From Paenibacillus illinoisensis NBRC 15959 (GTDB taxonomy: Bacteria; Bacillota; Bacilli; Paenibacillales; Paenibacillaceae): a stretch of DNA of 64,000 nucleotides. Within the stretch, counting starts at the first letter, position 1; each line of letters begins with the position of its first letter. Both the position numbers and the translations under genes were made by a program. Shown piece by piece: positions 26,819-39,614 of the stretch. The stretch covers positions 1 to 64,000 of the forward strand of contig NZ_BIME01000002.1 of NCBI RefSeq assembly GCF_004000925.1, written 5' to 3'. The notes below the pieces were generated by a model that saw only the letters and a program-made list of their open reading frames with translations, did no database searches and had not been told where the DNA came from.

Positions 26819-29515
26819 ATGTTGACCATCAATCATCTTCGTTGCGAGTATAAAGTAAATCCGATTGGACTGGATGTAAAATCACCCCGATTAAGCTGGC
26901 AATTGCAGTCGGACCAGCGAAACTGTGTTCAATCCGCCTATCAAATTCAATTGTCTCTAACGGATGGCCATGAACAGACTGAATGGGATTCCGGGAAAGT
27001 AATCTCCGATCAGTCCATTCATGTGGAACTGGCTGGTTGGGAGCCTCAGGCACGAACCCGGTATTATTATCGCATTCGTGTCTGGGACACTGCTGAAGAG
27101 CAATCTGCCTGGTCAGCAGCAGCGTTCTTCGAGATGGGACTGATGGACAGCAAGAATGCTTGGCAGGCTGATTGGATTACGTCAAGACCCGAAGATGAGC
27201 ATGATACGGCCTGTCCTCGCCTACGTACGACTTTCGAACTGAAACAAGAGGTAACTCGTGCAAGAATATATGTAACAGCTCTTGGACTCTATGAATTGCA
27301 CCTGAATAACAAGAGAGTGGGTCAGGATTATTTTACGCCTGGATGGACCAGTTATGGTAAGCGGTTGCAATACCAGGTGTATGATGTCACTGATCTTCTT
27401 CAAGCAGGTGGGAATATTCTGGGTGCATACCTTGGTGACGGTTGGTATAAAGGTCATTTGGGATGGAATAAAGAAAAGAGGATATTCGGAGATCAAGCAG
27501 CTTTACTGCTGGAACTCCATATTCACTACGCGGATGGAACGGTAGAAACCCTTCTGTCTAATGGAGACTGGAAGACGGCGAGCAGTGCCATCCGTATGTC
27601 GGATATCTACATGGGGGAGACATACGATGCGCGCTTGGAGACAGATTGGACAGATAACACTTCAAACCGTTGGTCAACTGTAGAAGTACTGGAATATACC
27701 AAGGATATTATCGTTGCTCAGGAGAATGTACCTGTTACCAAGGTGCAGGAGCTCGAACCTATCGCCTTGATCACAACACCACAGGGAGACCGCGTGCTGG
27801 ACATGGGGCAAAATATGGTGGGATGGGTGAAATTCAACATCGAGGGTAAACAAGGGCATACCGTTGAGTTAAGACACGCTGAAATTTTGGATCATGAGGG
27901 TAATTTTTATACCGAGAATCTGCGCGGAGCAGCGCAGTCTATTCGATATACCTTAAAAGGTGAGGGGGTTGAGTCATATGAACCCCATTTCACATTTCAG
28001 GGATTCCGTTATGTTAAGCTCATTGGATTCGCGGAATCCATAAATCTTGATGACTTTAAGGGAGTGGTGATGCACTCCGAAATGGAGCGAACAAGTGATT
28101 TTCAATGCTCCAGCCCGCTTGTAAACCAGCTTCATCACAACATACTTTGGGGACAAAAGGGGAATTTTCTTGACGTACCGACAGACTGTCCACAGCGGGA
28201 TGAACGTCTTGGTTGGACCGGCGACGCCCAGATGTTTATTCGGACAGCTTCATATCTAATGAACACGGGTCCCTTCTTCACGAAATGGCTGCGGGATCTT
28301 CAGGCAGATCAGGGCGAGGACGGCGGTATTCCCTTTTTCGTTCCGGATCTAAGAAGTTCAACTTCAGAGGGCTGGGGAGATACCAGTCATTCGTCGGCTG
28401 CTTGGGGCGATGCAGCGGTCATCTGTCCCTGGACCATTTACGAGATGTATGGGGATGTCAGATTGCTTGCCGAGCAATATGATAGCATGAAACGTTGGGT
28501 TCATTATATTTATGAGCAAGGTAACGATCCATACTTATGGAACACGGGATTTCACTTTGGGGACTGGCTTGGACTCGATTCCAAGCCGGACAGCTACATT
28601 GGTGCCACGGACAAGGACTTTGTGGCAACTGCGTTTTATGCCTATTCGGTCTCACTTGTGAGAAAGGCGGCCGCAGTTCTTGGGCAGGGCGAAGATGAAG
28701 CATACTATGCAAATTTGCATGAACATATTGTAACGGCCTTCCGTGAGGAATTTGTTACGCCTTCGGGGAAATTGGCGGTTCCTACACAAACAGCCCATGT
28801 TCTTGCCCTGCATTTTGAATTACTGGATTCCAAGGCAAGACAGCGGGCTATCGACCAACTGAGAAAACTGGTTACAGATGCAGGGAATCATCTGACAACC
28901 GGTTTTGTTGGAACGCCATACCTGAATCCGGTACTCAGCGAAACGGGGCATCATGATCTGGCTTACACGCTGCTCTTTCAGGAAGACTACCCGTCCTGGC
29001 TGTATCAGGTAACGAAAGGGGCGACGACCGTCTGGGAACATTGGGACGGAATAAAAGAAGATGGAAGCCTATGGAGTGCAGATATGAATTCATTCAACCA
29101 TTATGCGTACGGTGCCATTGGAGAGTGGCTATACCGTTATGTTGCAGGCATTCGTTCCGGTGAGCAATCTCCGGGTTTCCATGTTGTGCATATTGAGCCG
29201 CAGCCTGGTCCGGGTCTGGATTGGGTGGAAGCAAGTCTTGATACAATGTATGGACGTGTGGGTTCAAACTGGTATCGCCGGGAACACAATGAGATGGAAG
29301 TGCACGTAACCATTCCCGCAAATGCAACTGGTACCGTTGTTTTGCCGGGTGCAAGCCTTCAGACAGTTATGGAGGGTGGCCTTCCTTTGCACAAGGTGCC
29401 TCATCTTCAGGGGGTTCAAACGAGAGAATCCCACGTGAAGATTGATTTGGGATCGGGAAGTTACCATTTCACATACAAGTGTGTGGAGGAATCGGAGCAC
29501 GTAATCATAAAGTAA
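26819..29515 (+). CDS. Alpha-L-rhamnosidase, GH78
   Basis: This 898-residue protein has N-terminal beta domains (about 1-320), a conserved concanavalin-like domain near 320-440 and the (alpha/alpha)6 barrel (about 450-780). The GH78 signature DCPQRDERLGWTGDAQ lies near residue 457, and the late catalytic region TTVWEHWDGI near 732. It removes terminal rhamnose from glycosides. No signal peptide is seen, so it is probably cytosolic and acts on imported oligosaccharides. ATG 26819 has AAAGGA upstream; earlier in-frame starts lack a site. No transporter is adjacent. Confidence 0.94.
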   Translation: MLTINHLRCEYKVNPIGLDVKSPRLSWQLQSDQRNCVQSAYQIQLSLTDGHEQTEWDSGKVISDQSIHVELAGWEPQARTRYYYRIRVWDTAEEQSAWSAAAFFEMGLMDSKNAWQADWITSRPEDEHDTACPRLRTTFELKQEVTRARIYVTALGLYELHLNNKRVGQDYFTPGWTSYGKRLQYQVYDVTDLLQAGGNILGAYLGDGWYKGHLGWNKEKRIFGDQAALLLELHIHYADGTVETLLSNGDWKTASSAIRMSDIYMGETYDARLETDWTDNTSNRWSTVEVLEYTKDIIVAQENVPVTKVQELEPIALITTPQGDRVLDMGQNMVGWVKFNIEGKQGHTVELRHAEILDHEGNFYTENLRGAAQSIRYTLKGEGVESYEPHFTFQGFRYVKLIGFAESINLDDFKGVVMHSEMERTSDFQCSSPLVNQLHHNILWGQKGNFLDVPTDCPQRDERLGWTGDAQMFIRTASYLMNTGPFFTKWLRDLQADQGEDGGIPFFVPDLRSSTSEGWGDTSHSSAAWGDAAVICPWTIYEMYGDVRLLAEQYDSMKRWVHYIYEQGNDPYLWNTGFHFGDWLGLDSKPDSYIGATDKDFVATAFYAYSVSLVRKAAAVLGQGEDEAYYANLHEHIVTAFREEFVTPSGKLAVPTQTAHVLALHFELLDSKARQRAIDQLRKLVTDAGNHLTTGFVGTPYLNPVLSETGHHDLAYTLLFQEDYPSWLYQVTKGATTVWEHWDGIKEDGSLWSADMNSFNHYAYGAIGEWLYRYVAGIRSGEQSPGFHVVHIEPQPGPGLDWVEASLDTMYGRVGSNWYRREHNEMEVHVTIPANATGTVVLPGASLQTVMEGGLPLHKVPHLQGVQTRESHVKIDLGSGSYHFTYKCVEESEHVIIK

Positions 29516-29545
29516 TATAGATAGAGGAATATAAGAATTGTGAAA

Positions 29546-29575
29546 AAAGGAGCTGCATTAACGCAGGTCCTTCTT
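29546..29575 (+). terminator. Terminator after rhamnosidase gene
   Basis: AAGGAGCTGC pairs with GCAGGTCCTT around a short loop. The T-tract is weak and interrupted. Confidence 0.5.
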
Positions 29576-29626
29576 CATTTTTATTTAATGTAATTGTAGA
29601 ATCAGGGAAAGGAGAGTGTACTTCGT

Positions 29627-30166
29627 ATGACAAAAGAACAAGTCAGACTCGTTAGACCATCGATTGCGTATAAAGAAGCTTACATGGCATTTTATCAGGA
29701 TTGGCTCCAAAGTGGAGAATTGATGGTACCTTGGGTTATTGCAAAAGATCCAAGTGATTTTGAAGGAATGATAGCCTCTCTTCATCGAAGTGAACAAGGA
29801 ATTGACATTCCGGAAGGGTGGGTCAAGGATAGTACATACTGGCTTGTAACAGAGACCGGCAAGATGGTTGGTGCCGTAAATATCAGGCATGAGCTTACGG
29901 ACAAACTTTTCAACAGTGGTGGACATATTGGATATGGAATTCGTCCAGATGAGCGTCAGAACCATTATGGTTCACAGATCCTTGAACTGAGCCTGGTTAA
30001 GGCTCGGGAGCTTGGAATTACCAAAGTGCTGGTTGTGTGCGACGCCCACAATATCGCTTCCAAAAAAGTCATTCTTCGTAATGGGGGAGTGCAGGATCAA
30101 CATTATGTTGAGCCAGATGGTAACGTAGTGGAGCGATTCTGGATTGATAATGTCGAAAAATGTTGA
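29627..30166 (+). CDS. GNAT-family acetyltransferase
   Basis: This 179-residue protein has the acetyl-CoA-binding region IGYGIRPDERQNHYGSQILE (about 105-124) and an ILRNGG turn near the end, typical of the GNAT fold. The substrate is unknown; similar Bacillales proteins act on amines, amino acids or ribosomal proteins. AAAGGAG lies upstream. It is a single gene. Confidence 0.86.
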   Translation: MTKEQVRLVRPSIAYKEAYMAFYQDWLQSGELMVPWVIAKDPSDFEGMIASLHRSEQGIDIPEGWVKDSTYWLVTETGKMVGAVNIRHELTDKLFNSGGHIGYGIRPDERQNHYGSQILELSLVKARELGITKVLVVCDAHNIASKKVILRNGGVQDQHYVEPDGNVVERFWIDNVEKC

Positions 30167-30299
30167 ATATGGGTGTGGATTGACGAAAATAATATGGATA
30201 TCGATTGTATAACCCTCTCAGGCTGATTACAATGAAGTGTAGAATCTGGATTGCGGCCGGAAACTATCATCCTATATCAGTCATAAGTGAGGTTTTATC

Positions 30300-31388
30300 A
30301 TGAATCAACCGGTTAATCGGCCCCGGCGAATTGAATATCTGGATCTGTTTCGGGCTATTGCCATCATGGCGGTGGTTGCCATCCATGCAACATCCACAGC
30401 AGTTACACATTACCCAACTCATTCGCAAGGCCATGATTTTTATTTTTTCTGGAACAGTATACTGCAATTTGCGGTGCCTGCGTTTCTGTTTTTGTCCTCC
30501 CTTGTCTTGTTCTACAATTATAGTGCCAGGGTGAAGGAAACAGGGTGGGTGTTCGGATTTTATAAAAAGCGTCTGCTCTATGTGTTTGTGCCTTATGTGA
30601 TGTGGTCATTCATTTACTTTGCGGTCAAACAGCTGCTGGCACGTCATGATCCAATGTCTCATTTTACGTTTTTTCTTAAACAATTGCTCACAGGAACAGC
30701 CCATACGCACTTATACTTTTTTCTTATTATTCTTCAGTTTTATGCGGTATTTCCGTTACTGTTATCACTAACCCGGTTTCGTTTATTTAAGCGTTATCTG
30801 CCCTTATTCTTTGTTGCAGCTCAGGCTGTCTTTTTTGCGCTGCATCTTCAGTTTCACTTCGAACGAATGGGAAGTCTACTGCCGAGTTACCTGATCGTTA
30901 TTGGATTTGGCGCGTGGATTGGCCTAAACTTTAATGTTTCTCTGGGGAAACTGCGTTCATACCGCTATGGCTTAATTTTGGCCTTTTTAAGCGGAGCTTT
31001 TATATTTGTATATGGCAGTGTCTACATAAAAACATCCTTAACTGCAATTCCAATCATGATGTATAGCTTGCTGTTTTTGTTCCGGAATTTGTTTACACTT
31101 TCTGCATGTTTGTTATTGTTGATGGGATGTGAACGAATGGCGGCAAAAAAGCGGGATCGAGCACATCGGATTCATCGTCTTTTCGACTCACTGGGTACAG
31201 TTGCTTTCGGAGTTTTCTTGATGCACCCATTAGTATTGTTATTCTGGAGACGGGAGTTCTCGGTGGAACTGGCCCGGCATTTTAGTCTTGGCATACTACT
31301 GTCATACGTCGTTGCCCTGCTGCTCTCTTGGTTGATAGCGATTGGATTACGGCGAATGAAATGGGGCTGGGCGCTGATTGGGCGATAA
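30300..31388 (+). CDS. Membrane acyltransferase family 3
   Basis: This 362-residue protein has about ten hydrophobic segments. The family-3 active-site His is seen early in IMAVVAIHATS (about residue 28), and the YLDLFRAIAIM lead is typical of OafA/WecH-type acyltransferases. These add acetyl or succinyl groups to cell-surface sugars or small molecules. It starts at ATG 30300 after GTGAGG. No surface-polysaccharide genes are nearby, so the acceptor is unknown. Confidence 0.88.
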   Translation: MNQPVNRPRRIEYLDLFRAIAIMAVVAIHATSTAVTHYPTHSQGHDFYFFWNSILQFAVPAFLFLSSLVLFYNYSARVKETGWVFGFYKKRLLYVFVPYVMWSFIYFAVKQLLARHDPMSHFTFFLKQLLTGTAHTHLYFFLIILQFYAVFPLLLSLTRFRLFKRYLPLFFVAAQAVFFALHLQFHFERMGSLLPSYLIVIGFGAWIGLNFNVSLGKLRSYRYGLILAFLSGAFIFVYGSVYIKTSLTAIPIMMYSLLFLFRNLFTLSACLLLLMGCERMAAKKRDRAHRIHRLFDSLGTVAFGVFLMHPLVLLFWRREFSVELARHFSLGILLSYVVALLLSWLIAIGLRRMKWGWALIGR

Positions 31389-31438
31389 ATTTGAATATTA
31401 TTTTTAAAAATATGAATGAGATTCTAAGGCTCCTGATG

Positions 31439-31467
31439 AAAAAAGAGGGAACTTGAATCTCTTTTTT
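31439..31467 (+). terminator. Terminator after acyltransferase gene
   Basis: AAAAAAGAG (31439-31447) pairs with CTCTTTTTT (31459-31467). Confidence 0.7.
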
Positions 31468-31543
31468 ATTTGCTTTTAAAGAGGTATTATGGATGAATGT
31501 CCAGAAAATTCAAATCATTTATACCCAAATGAGGAGTGATGGG

Positions 31544-32104
31544 ATGAAGTTTGTCATCATTTTTGGTCCACAAGCGGTCGGGAAGATGACTGTCGGCCAG
31601 GAACTAGAGAAGATCACGGATCTGAAGTTGTTTCATAATCACATGACCATTGAACTGGTAGCTCCCTATTTCAGTTATGGTACACCTCAAGGTAAACGAC
31701 TGGTGAGTCTGTTTCGCCAGGAAATTTTTGAAGAAGTGGCGAAGAGCAATCTTCCCGGCTTGATCTTTACATACGTGTGGGCGTTTGATTCTAAAGAGGA
31801 TGCAGAATATATCCGTAAAATCAGTGAGCTGTTCACTGCTCATGGCGGACAGGTGTGTTATGTCGAATTGGAGGCAGATATGCCTGAGCGATTGAAACGT
31901 AACCGGAGTCCTCACCGGCTGCTGCATAAGGCAACGAAGCGAAACGTAGAATGGTCCGAACAGGATTTGCTAGATAGCATGAACAAGCACCAACTGAATT
32001 CAGTCCCTGGAGAATTTACACATGAGCACTATATTCGAATCAATAACACACATAAAAGTCCTGAAGAGGTGGCAGAAGCCATCAAGAAAAGATTTGATCT
32101 ATAG
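31544..32104 (+). CDS. P-loop kinase-like protein
   Basis: This 186-residue protein has a Walker A-like loop GPQAVGKMT (about residues 8-16), FHNHMTIELV after it, and a lid-like basic region RLKRNRSPHR. It looks like a small-molecule or nucleotide kinase-type P-loop protein of unknown substrate. ATG 31544 was chosen because GAGGAG lies about eight bases upstream; the in-frame ATG at 31493 lacks a site. Its neighbours give no hint. Confidence 0.78.
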   Translation: MKFVIIFGPQAVGKMTVGQELEKITDLKLFHNHMTIELVAPYFSYGTPQGKRLVSLFRQEIFEEVAKSNLPGLIFTYVWAFDSKEDAEYIRKISELFTAHGGQVCYVELEADMPERLKRNRSPHRLLHKATKRNVEWSEQDLLDSMNKHQLNSVPGEFTHEHYIRINNTHKSPEEVAEAIKKRFDL

Positions 32105-32149
32105 TCAGCTAATCACCAAGATATTTAGAAGGATAGAAAGGACGTGGTC

Positions 32150-32788
32150 ATGTTGACCAACAACATATTTAAAGACATCATAGCGTCGGAGGACGTTCTT
32201 CGAGAGATCTGCGGTACACCGGGAGAATTGGTGAAGAATAAATCGATTGCCTATCTGGATGAGCATTGTCAGCAATTCATTGCCCGTTCTGGCCTGCTCT
32301 TTATGTCAACCAGTGATCGTTCTGGCTCTTGTGATGTATCTCCCCGAGGTGACGGAAAAGGATTCGTACACGTCGTCGATCAGCATCATCTGGTCATTCC
32401 TGAACGGCCGGGCAACCGACGTTTTGACTCGTTGCTAAACATTTTGTCCAATCCGCACATTGGATTGATTTTTGTTATTCCTGGACTTGAAGAGACACTG
32501 CGTATCAATGGCAGAGCGATGATTATTCGGGATATGGACATGATGACGCAAATGCAGGCGCAGGGCAAAACACCCAAACTAGGTATCGCTGTAACGGTAG
32601 AAGAGTGCTATATGCATTGTGGCAAAGCCTTTAAACGTTCGCACACATGGGAACCTGAGAACTGGCTCGTCAAGGAGGAATTACCCAAACCAGCACGTAT
32701 TATCGCTGCGCATGCTAGCAAATTAGGTGTTACGGAGGACGATGTCGACCGTTCTATGCAAGAATCGTATGAGAAACGATTGTATTAA
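32150..32788 (+). CDS. Pyridoxamine-5'-phosphate-oxidase-like FMN protein
   Basis: This 212-residue protein has a split-barrel flavin-binding pattern: FMSTSDRSGSCDVSPRGD (about 52-69), then LVIPERPGNRRFDSLLNI and LIFVIPGLEETLRINGRA. These fit the PPOX-type FMN-dependent family (MSMEG_1061-like). The C-terminal third holds two Cys (CYMHCGKAF) and an extended helical tail. ATG 32150 follows AAAGGA. The reaction is unknown. The 45-base gap to the kinase-like gene suggests co-transcription. Confidence 0.86.
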   Translation: MLTNNIFKDIIASEDVLREICGTPGELVKNKSIAYLDEHCQQFIARSGLLFMSTSDRSGSCDVSPRGDGKGFVHVVDQHHLVIPERPGNRRFDSLLNILSNPHIGLIFVIPGLEETLRINGRAMIIRDMDMMTQMQAQGKTPKLGIAVTVEECYMHCGKAFKRSHTWEPENWLVKEELPKPARIIAAHASKLGVTEDDVDRSMQESYEKRLY

Positions 32789-32818
32789 TATTTACAAATT
32801 CTAAGGAGTTGAATCATT

Positions 32819-33124
32819 TTGTTTGTATTAGTCTTGATGATTGCAGGAGCCATTGTTAGTCTTTTGGTTCCGTACGGCACTGTCATCGTCATTGGCATTA
32901 TACTTGGTCTTGTGGTGGATAATTATCGAAATACGTTGTATCTTCGTGAGGACATTCGTGCGATTAAAAATCATTTGGGGCTGATGAACAATAAGGAATC
33001 AAAAGAGTACGAATTCGATAAAGAGTTCAAGCAAGTGGATCAACTTAGTTCCGATGAGATGAGTGTGATTAACAAGAGGATTGAAGCTGAACTGGAGAAG
33101 GAAAATAGAAATAAGAAAAACTAG
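32819..33124 (+). CDS. Small membrane protein with charged cytoplasmic tail
   Basis: This 101-residue protein starts at TTG 32819 with AAGGAG upstream. Two hydrophobic segments (about 1-14 and 19-34) are followed by a highly charged, helical, coiled-coil-like tail. No family is recognised. It lies 30 bases after the FMN protein and is probably in the same transcript. Confidence 0.7.
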   Translation: MFVLVLMIAGAIVSLLVPYGTVIVIGIILGLVVDNYRNTLYLREDIRAIKNHLGLMNNKESKEYEFDKEFKQVDQLSSDEMSVINKRIEAELEKENRNKKN

Positions 33125-33507
33125 GCGTGCAAGTCTGTTACGTCATGCAATTTAATGCAAAAAAAGAGATAGTTCTCCTCGGGTCGGTAATACATGCCGC
33201 TTTCTCTCATTAACCATGAATGGTATGGAATACTGGCTATCTCAGACCAAAAATTAGATGAGTTTTGCTCTTCATTTTTGGGTGTATTCTACTAATTCCA
33301 GAGGAATTAATGCAAATGCTTCAAGAACATACGGGAGAGACTGAATAAAATAAAACAGATAGAACCAAATTAAATTTATTGTTGCACATTGTAGAAAATT
33401 GTAATACCATGAACGCACATATCGTAGATATTGAAGTTGAAAAGGGCAGGACCTATGACCTCGTTGAAGGTATGGCTTGTCTTTTTCTGTATATTGGGGT
33501 GGATAAA
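33125..33507 (+). promoter_or_regulatory. Leader of the second licT-like gene, with a probable attenuator
   Basis: A bulged hairpin at 33440-33486 (AAAAGGGCAGG arm against CTTGTCTTTTT, loop TCGTTGAA) ends in a T-run. A RAT-like stretch at 33427-33453 (ATTGAAGTTG, then AAGGGCAGGACC) overlaps its 5' arm, as in the first cassette, but is degenerate. A weak promoter may be TTGTTG/TAATAC (33379/33402). The first 200 bases show nothing else recognisable. Confidence 0.45.
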
Positions 33508-34347
33508 GTGAAAATCGAGAAGGTGCTGAACAATAATGCTGTAGTTGCCATTCAGGATGGGCGCGAAGTCATCGTCATTGGCCGAGGAATAGCTTTTCAG
33601 AAGCGGGCAGGTGATCGGGTCTCCGAGGAGCATATTGACAAGATCTTTACTTTGCAAAACGAAGATATCCAGGAAAATTTCAAAACATTAATCGCCAGCA
33701 TACCGCTGGAATACATGAAAGTTTCCGAAGAGATCATCGCGTATGCCAAACTGAAATTGGGCAAAAAATTGAATGACAGCATCTATCTCCATCTTACAGA
33801 TCATATCCATTTCGCCATTGAGCGATATCGCAACAACCTGCCTATACGAAATGGACTACTGTGGGAAACGAAACAGTTGTACAAGGATGAGTACGAAGTG
33901 GGACTCGAGGCCCTCAACATGATTTGTGATCAATTTGGTGTCCTGTTACCGGAAGATGAAGCCGGATTTATGGCATTGCATTTTGTAAATGCAGCACTTA
34001 ACGAAGAAATGCCGAACATTCGAAGCATGACGCAGGTGATGCAAGAGGTGCTGACGATCATCAAGTACCATTTCAAAATGGATTTTGACGAGAACTCGCT
34101 GAACTATTACCGATTTGTGACACATCTGAAATTTTTCGCCCAGCGTTTGGTGAAAGGTAAGCACTATAAAAATAACAATGATGATGAATTGTTTGAACTG
34201 ATCCAGAAGAAGTATCCCGAAGCGCACAAGTGCTCCGAAAAAATCAAAAAATTCATTGAAAATAACTACACGTATCAACTTACTAACGAGGAAATGATGT
34301 ATCTGTCGATTCATATTGAACGCGTGGTGCACGCCACTTCAGAGTAG
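33508..34347 (+). CDS. BglG/LicT-family transcriptional antiterminator (second cassette)
   Basis: This 279-residue protein starts at GTG 33508 with GGGGTGG upstream. The CAT RNA-binding domain (about 1-60; VLNNNAVVAIQDG, VIVIGRGIAF) is followed by PRD1 with LTDHIHFA and ALHFVNAA, and PRD2 with THLKFFAQR and SIHIERV. All the phosphorylatable His positions seen in the first paralogue are kept. It probably binds the RAT sites of the second permease leader, and perhaps those of the first. Confidence 0.92.
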   Translation: MKIEKVLNNNAVVAIQDGREVIVIGRGIAFQKRAGDRVSEEHIDKIFTLQNEDIQENFKTLIASIPLEYMKVSEEIIAYAKLKLGKKLNDSIYLHLTDHIHFAIERYRNNLPIRNGLLWETKQLYKDEYEVGLEALNMICDQFGVLLPEDEAGFMALHFVNAALNEEMPNIRSMTQVMQEVLTIIKYHFKMDFDENSLNYYRFVTHLKFFAQRLVKGKHYKNNNDDELFELIQKKYPEAHKCSEKIKKFIENNYTYQLTNEEMMYLSIHIERVVHATSE

Positions 34348-34373
34348 ATCGATATAACCAAAATATTCCATTA

Positions 34374-34411
34374 AAAAAGCGCTTGCAAAAGATCAGAAGT
34401 TATACTATTAT
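34374..34411 (+). promoter_or_regulatory. Promoter with overlapping cre-like site, second PTS operon
   Basis: TTGCAA (34383-34388), a 17-base spacer and TATTAT (34406-34411) form a sigma-A promoter. AAAAAGCGCTTGCA (34374-34387) matches the CcpA cre pattern except at its first two bases and covers the -35. This predicts catabolite repression of the permease independently of antitermination. Confidence 0.7.
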
Positions 34412-34440
34412 GAATCCATAAAGTAAGCGCATACAAAATC

Positions 34441-34469
34441 GGATTGTAACTGTTCAATCAGGCAATGCC
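34441..34469 (+). promoter_or_regulatory. RAT-like site 1 in the second PTS leader
   Basis: GGATTGTAACTG, TTCAATCAGGCAA and TGCC match the RAT consensus and share a 17-base core with the first-cassette RAT at 21563. No T-tailed terminator overlaps it, so it may be a relic or a binding-only site. Confidence 0.6.
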
Positions 34470-34557
34470 GATCACTCCAGGTCAGTAGACTGGTTGCAAC
34501 TTACTTTAAGATGAAGTTGTTGAAGTAACAACCGAATATCGCTGTGTACAGCCTTAC

Positions 34558-34584
34558 AGGGTTGCAACCATTAAGGGCAAAACC
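34558..34584 (+). promoter_or_regulatory. RAT-like site 2 in the second PTS leader
   Basis: AGGGTTGCAACC, ATTAAGGGC and AAAACC overlap the 5' arm of the next terminator by six bases. It is a few bases shorter in the loop than the first-cassette RAT but keeps its GGGCAAAACC end. Confidence 0.65.
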
Positions 34585-34659
34585 TGAATTGCTGAATAAC
34601 ACGACTTGTTTCCGGATCATCCGGCACGTTGTGTATGTTCAGTAGTTCAGGTTTTCTTT
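34579..34659 (+). terminator. Attenuator before the second PTS permease
   Basis: AAAACCTGAA (34579-34588) pairs with TTCAGGTTTT (34646-34655), with further pairing of CTGAA/TTCAG and CAC/GTG. A T-rich stretch follows. Confidence 0.8.
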
Positions 34660-34702
34660 GTTTCACAAGCATGGGGAGTCTACTTAGAGAGGGAGAATAA
34701 CT

Positions 34703-38099
<3,397 letters not shown>

Positions 38100-38130
38100 G
38101 TGCTGTCCAGTAAGTGAAATTCAGAAAAAG

Positions 38131-38172
38131 GGAGGAGCAGTCCTGTGTTACACACGGTTCTGCTCCTCTTTT
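38131..38172. terminator. Terminator of the second beta-glucoside cassette
   Basis: GAGGAGCAG (38132-38140) pairs with CTGCTCCTC (38160-38168), followed by T residues. A T-run on the opposite strand suggests it also serves the convergent protease gene. Confidence 0.8.
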
Positions 38173-38233
38173 GTTCAAATGAACAGAACTTTGGAAAATT
38201 CACTTTTTTATGTTTATCTAAGAGAAGAACCAA

Positions 38234-39394
38234 TTAAGGGACTTGCAGACTCCGATGAGCGTTTAGCCTGCCATACTGCCAATAGACACCGGACCCGGAT
38301 ACGGGATCGGAGGCAAAGCACAACGCATCGCGGATCTGGGCGTTGGTTTTGCCTTGGGCTGCAAGCAAGGCAGCCGCACCTGCAACCTGCGGTGCAGCCA
38401 TCGATGTACCACTCATATAAGCGTACGAGCTGCCGAGATATGTCGACAGTATGCTGTCACCCGGAGCAGCCATATCAACCCATGCACCATAGTTGGAGAA
38501 ATTGGATTTCAGATCGGAAGGATTGGTGGAGGCGACGGAAATCACATTGGGGTAGGAAGCGGGCACGATTGGATACGAAGTATTGTCATTGCCGGCAGCA
38601 GCAATAATGACTGCCCCGCGGTCCCAGGCATACTGTACCGCAGCTTGCAAGAAGGCATCACCTACAGGTCCGCCCAGGCTCAAATTAACCACTTGTATAC
38701 CGTTATTGGCAGCATAGACCAGCCCGTTGCCGACATTGCCCATGGTTCCCATCCCGCTATCATCCAGCACACGAATGGGTACGATGGACGCCAGCGGAGC
38801 AACGCCAGCGATGCCAGCTCCATTATTCGTGACGGAAGCCGCAATTCCGGCCACATGTGTGCCGTGTCCGTTCCCGTCCTCGGGGATGGCGTCATAGCTG
38901 ACATAGTCATAACCTGGAAGGAGCTTGCTGGCAAGCTCGGGGTGGTTTAGCTGTACTCCGGTATCAATAATGGCAATTTTGATGGAGCTGTTGCTTTGGC
39001 TAATATCCCAAGCCGCAGGTGCGTTAATCTTTTGCAGGTTATTCTGATAAGGGAAGTAGGGGTCATTCGGGGTATAGGATGCCTGAGCGAGGTAATTGGG
39101 TTCTACATGTTCAATGAGTTCATGATCCTTATAATTCTTTAGCATGCGATGCATGATTCTGTTTGATTCTACCCGATACCAGCCGAGATCTTCATACGTT
39201 TCGGCAACTTTGCATCTTCCTTTTTTATGCAGAGTGTGCATTTGATCTGCCGTGGTGCCTTCCTTAAATTTGATCAAGAGCTGCTTGGGAGCATGGGGAT
39301 GAAACTTTCGCGTTTCTAGGATGTCTTCTACGTAACGATATATAAATCCCAGCATGAGCAGAAATGCAGCAGAGATACCAAGCCATAGCCACAT
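38234..39394 (-). CDS. Membrane-anchored subtilisin-like serine protease (S8)
   Basis: This 386-residue protein has an N-terminal hydrophobic anchor or signal (about 2-19). An I9-like prodomain (about 37-103; KQLLIKFKEGTTADQM) precedes the subtilase domain. The catalytic triad is D144 (IIDTG), H180 (GHGTHVAG) and S331 (GTSMAAP). Such enzymes are secreted or surface proteases. The start at 39394 has GGGGGA about eight bases upstream; a longer in-frame start does not. It converges with the second sugar cassette. Confidence 0.93.
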   Translation of the reverse strand: MWLWLGISAAFLLMLGFIYRYVEDILETRKFHPHAPKQLLIKFKEGTTADQMHTLHKKGRCKVAETYEDLGWYRVESNRIMHRMLKNYKDHELIEHVEPNYLAQASYTPNDPYFPYQNNLQKINAPAAWDISQSNSSIKIAIIDTGVQLNHPELASKLLPGYDYVSYDAIPEDGNGHGTHVAGIAASVTNNGAGIAGVAPLASIVPIRVLDDSGMGTMGNVGNGLVYAANNGIQVVNLSLGGPVGDAFLQAAVQYAWDRGAVIIAAAGNDNTSYPIVPASYPNVISVASTNPSDLKSNFSNYGAWVDMAAPGDSILSTYLGSSYAYMSGTSMAAPQVAGAAALLAAQGKTNAQIRDALCFASDPVSGSGVYWQYGRLNAHRSLQVP

Positions 39395-39614
39395 CAATTT
39401 TTCCCCCTTGTGAGTTTGATTTGGTAACACGTCTTATCGTATGCAGAGTCTCTCACATCGCGCGGGCTTTCTATCATTTTGGATAGGAGTACAGCTAGAT
39501 TGATAGAAGAAATTAAATTAGGTAAGATGATGAAAGAGAGCGAGCTCGCTAAGAATGCGGGTTCGGGGGAGCTGCTATCAGCCAGGCTCTAATCTACAGG
39601 ATAGGAATGAAAAT

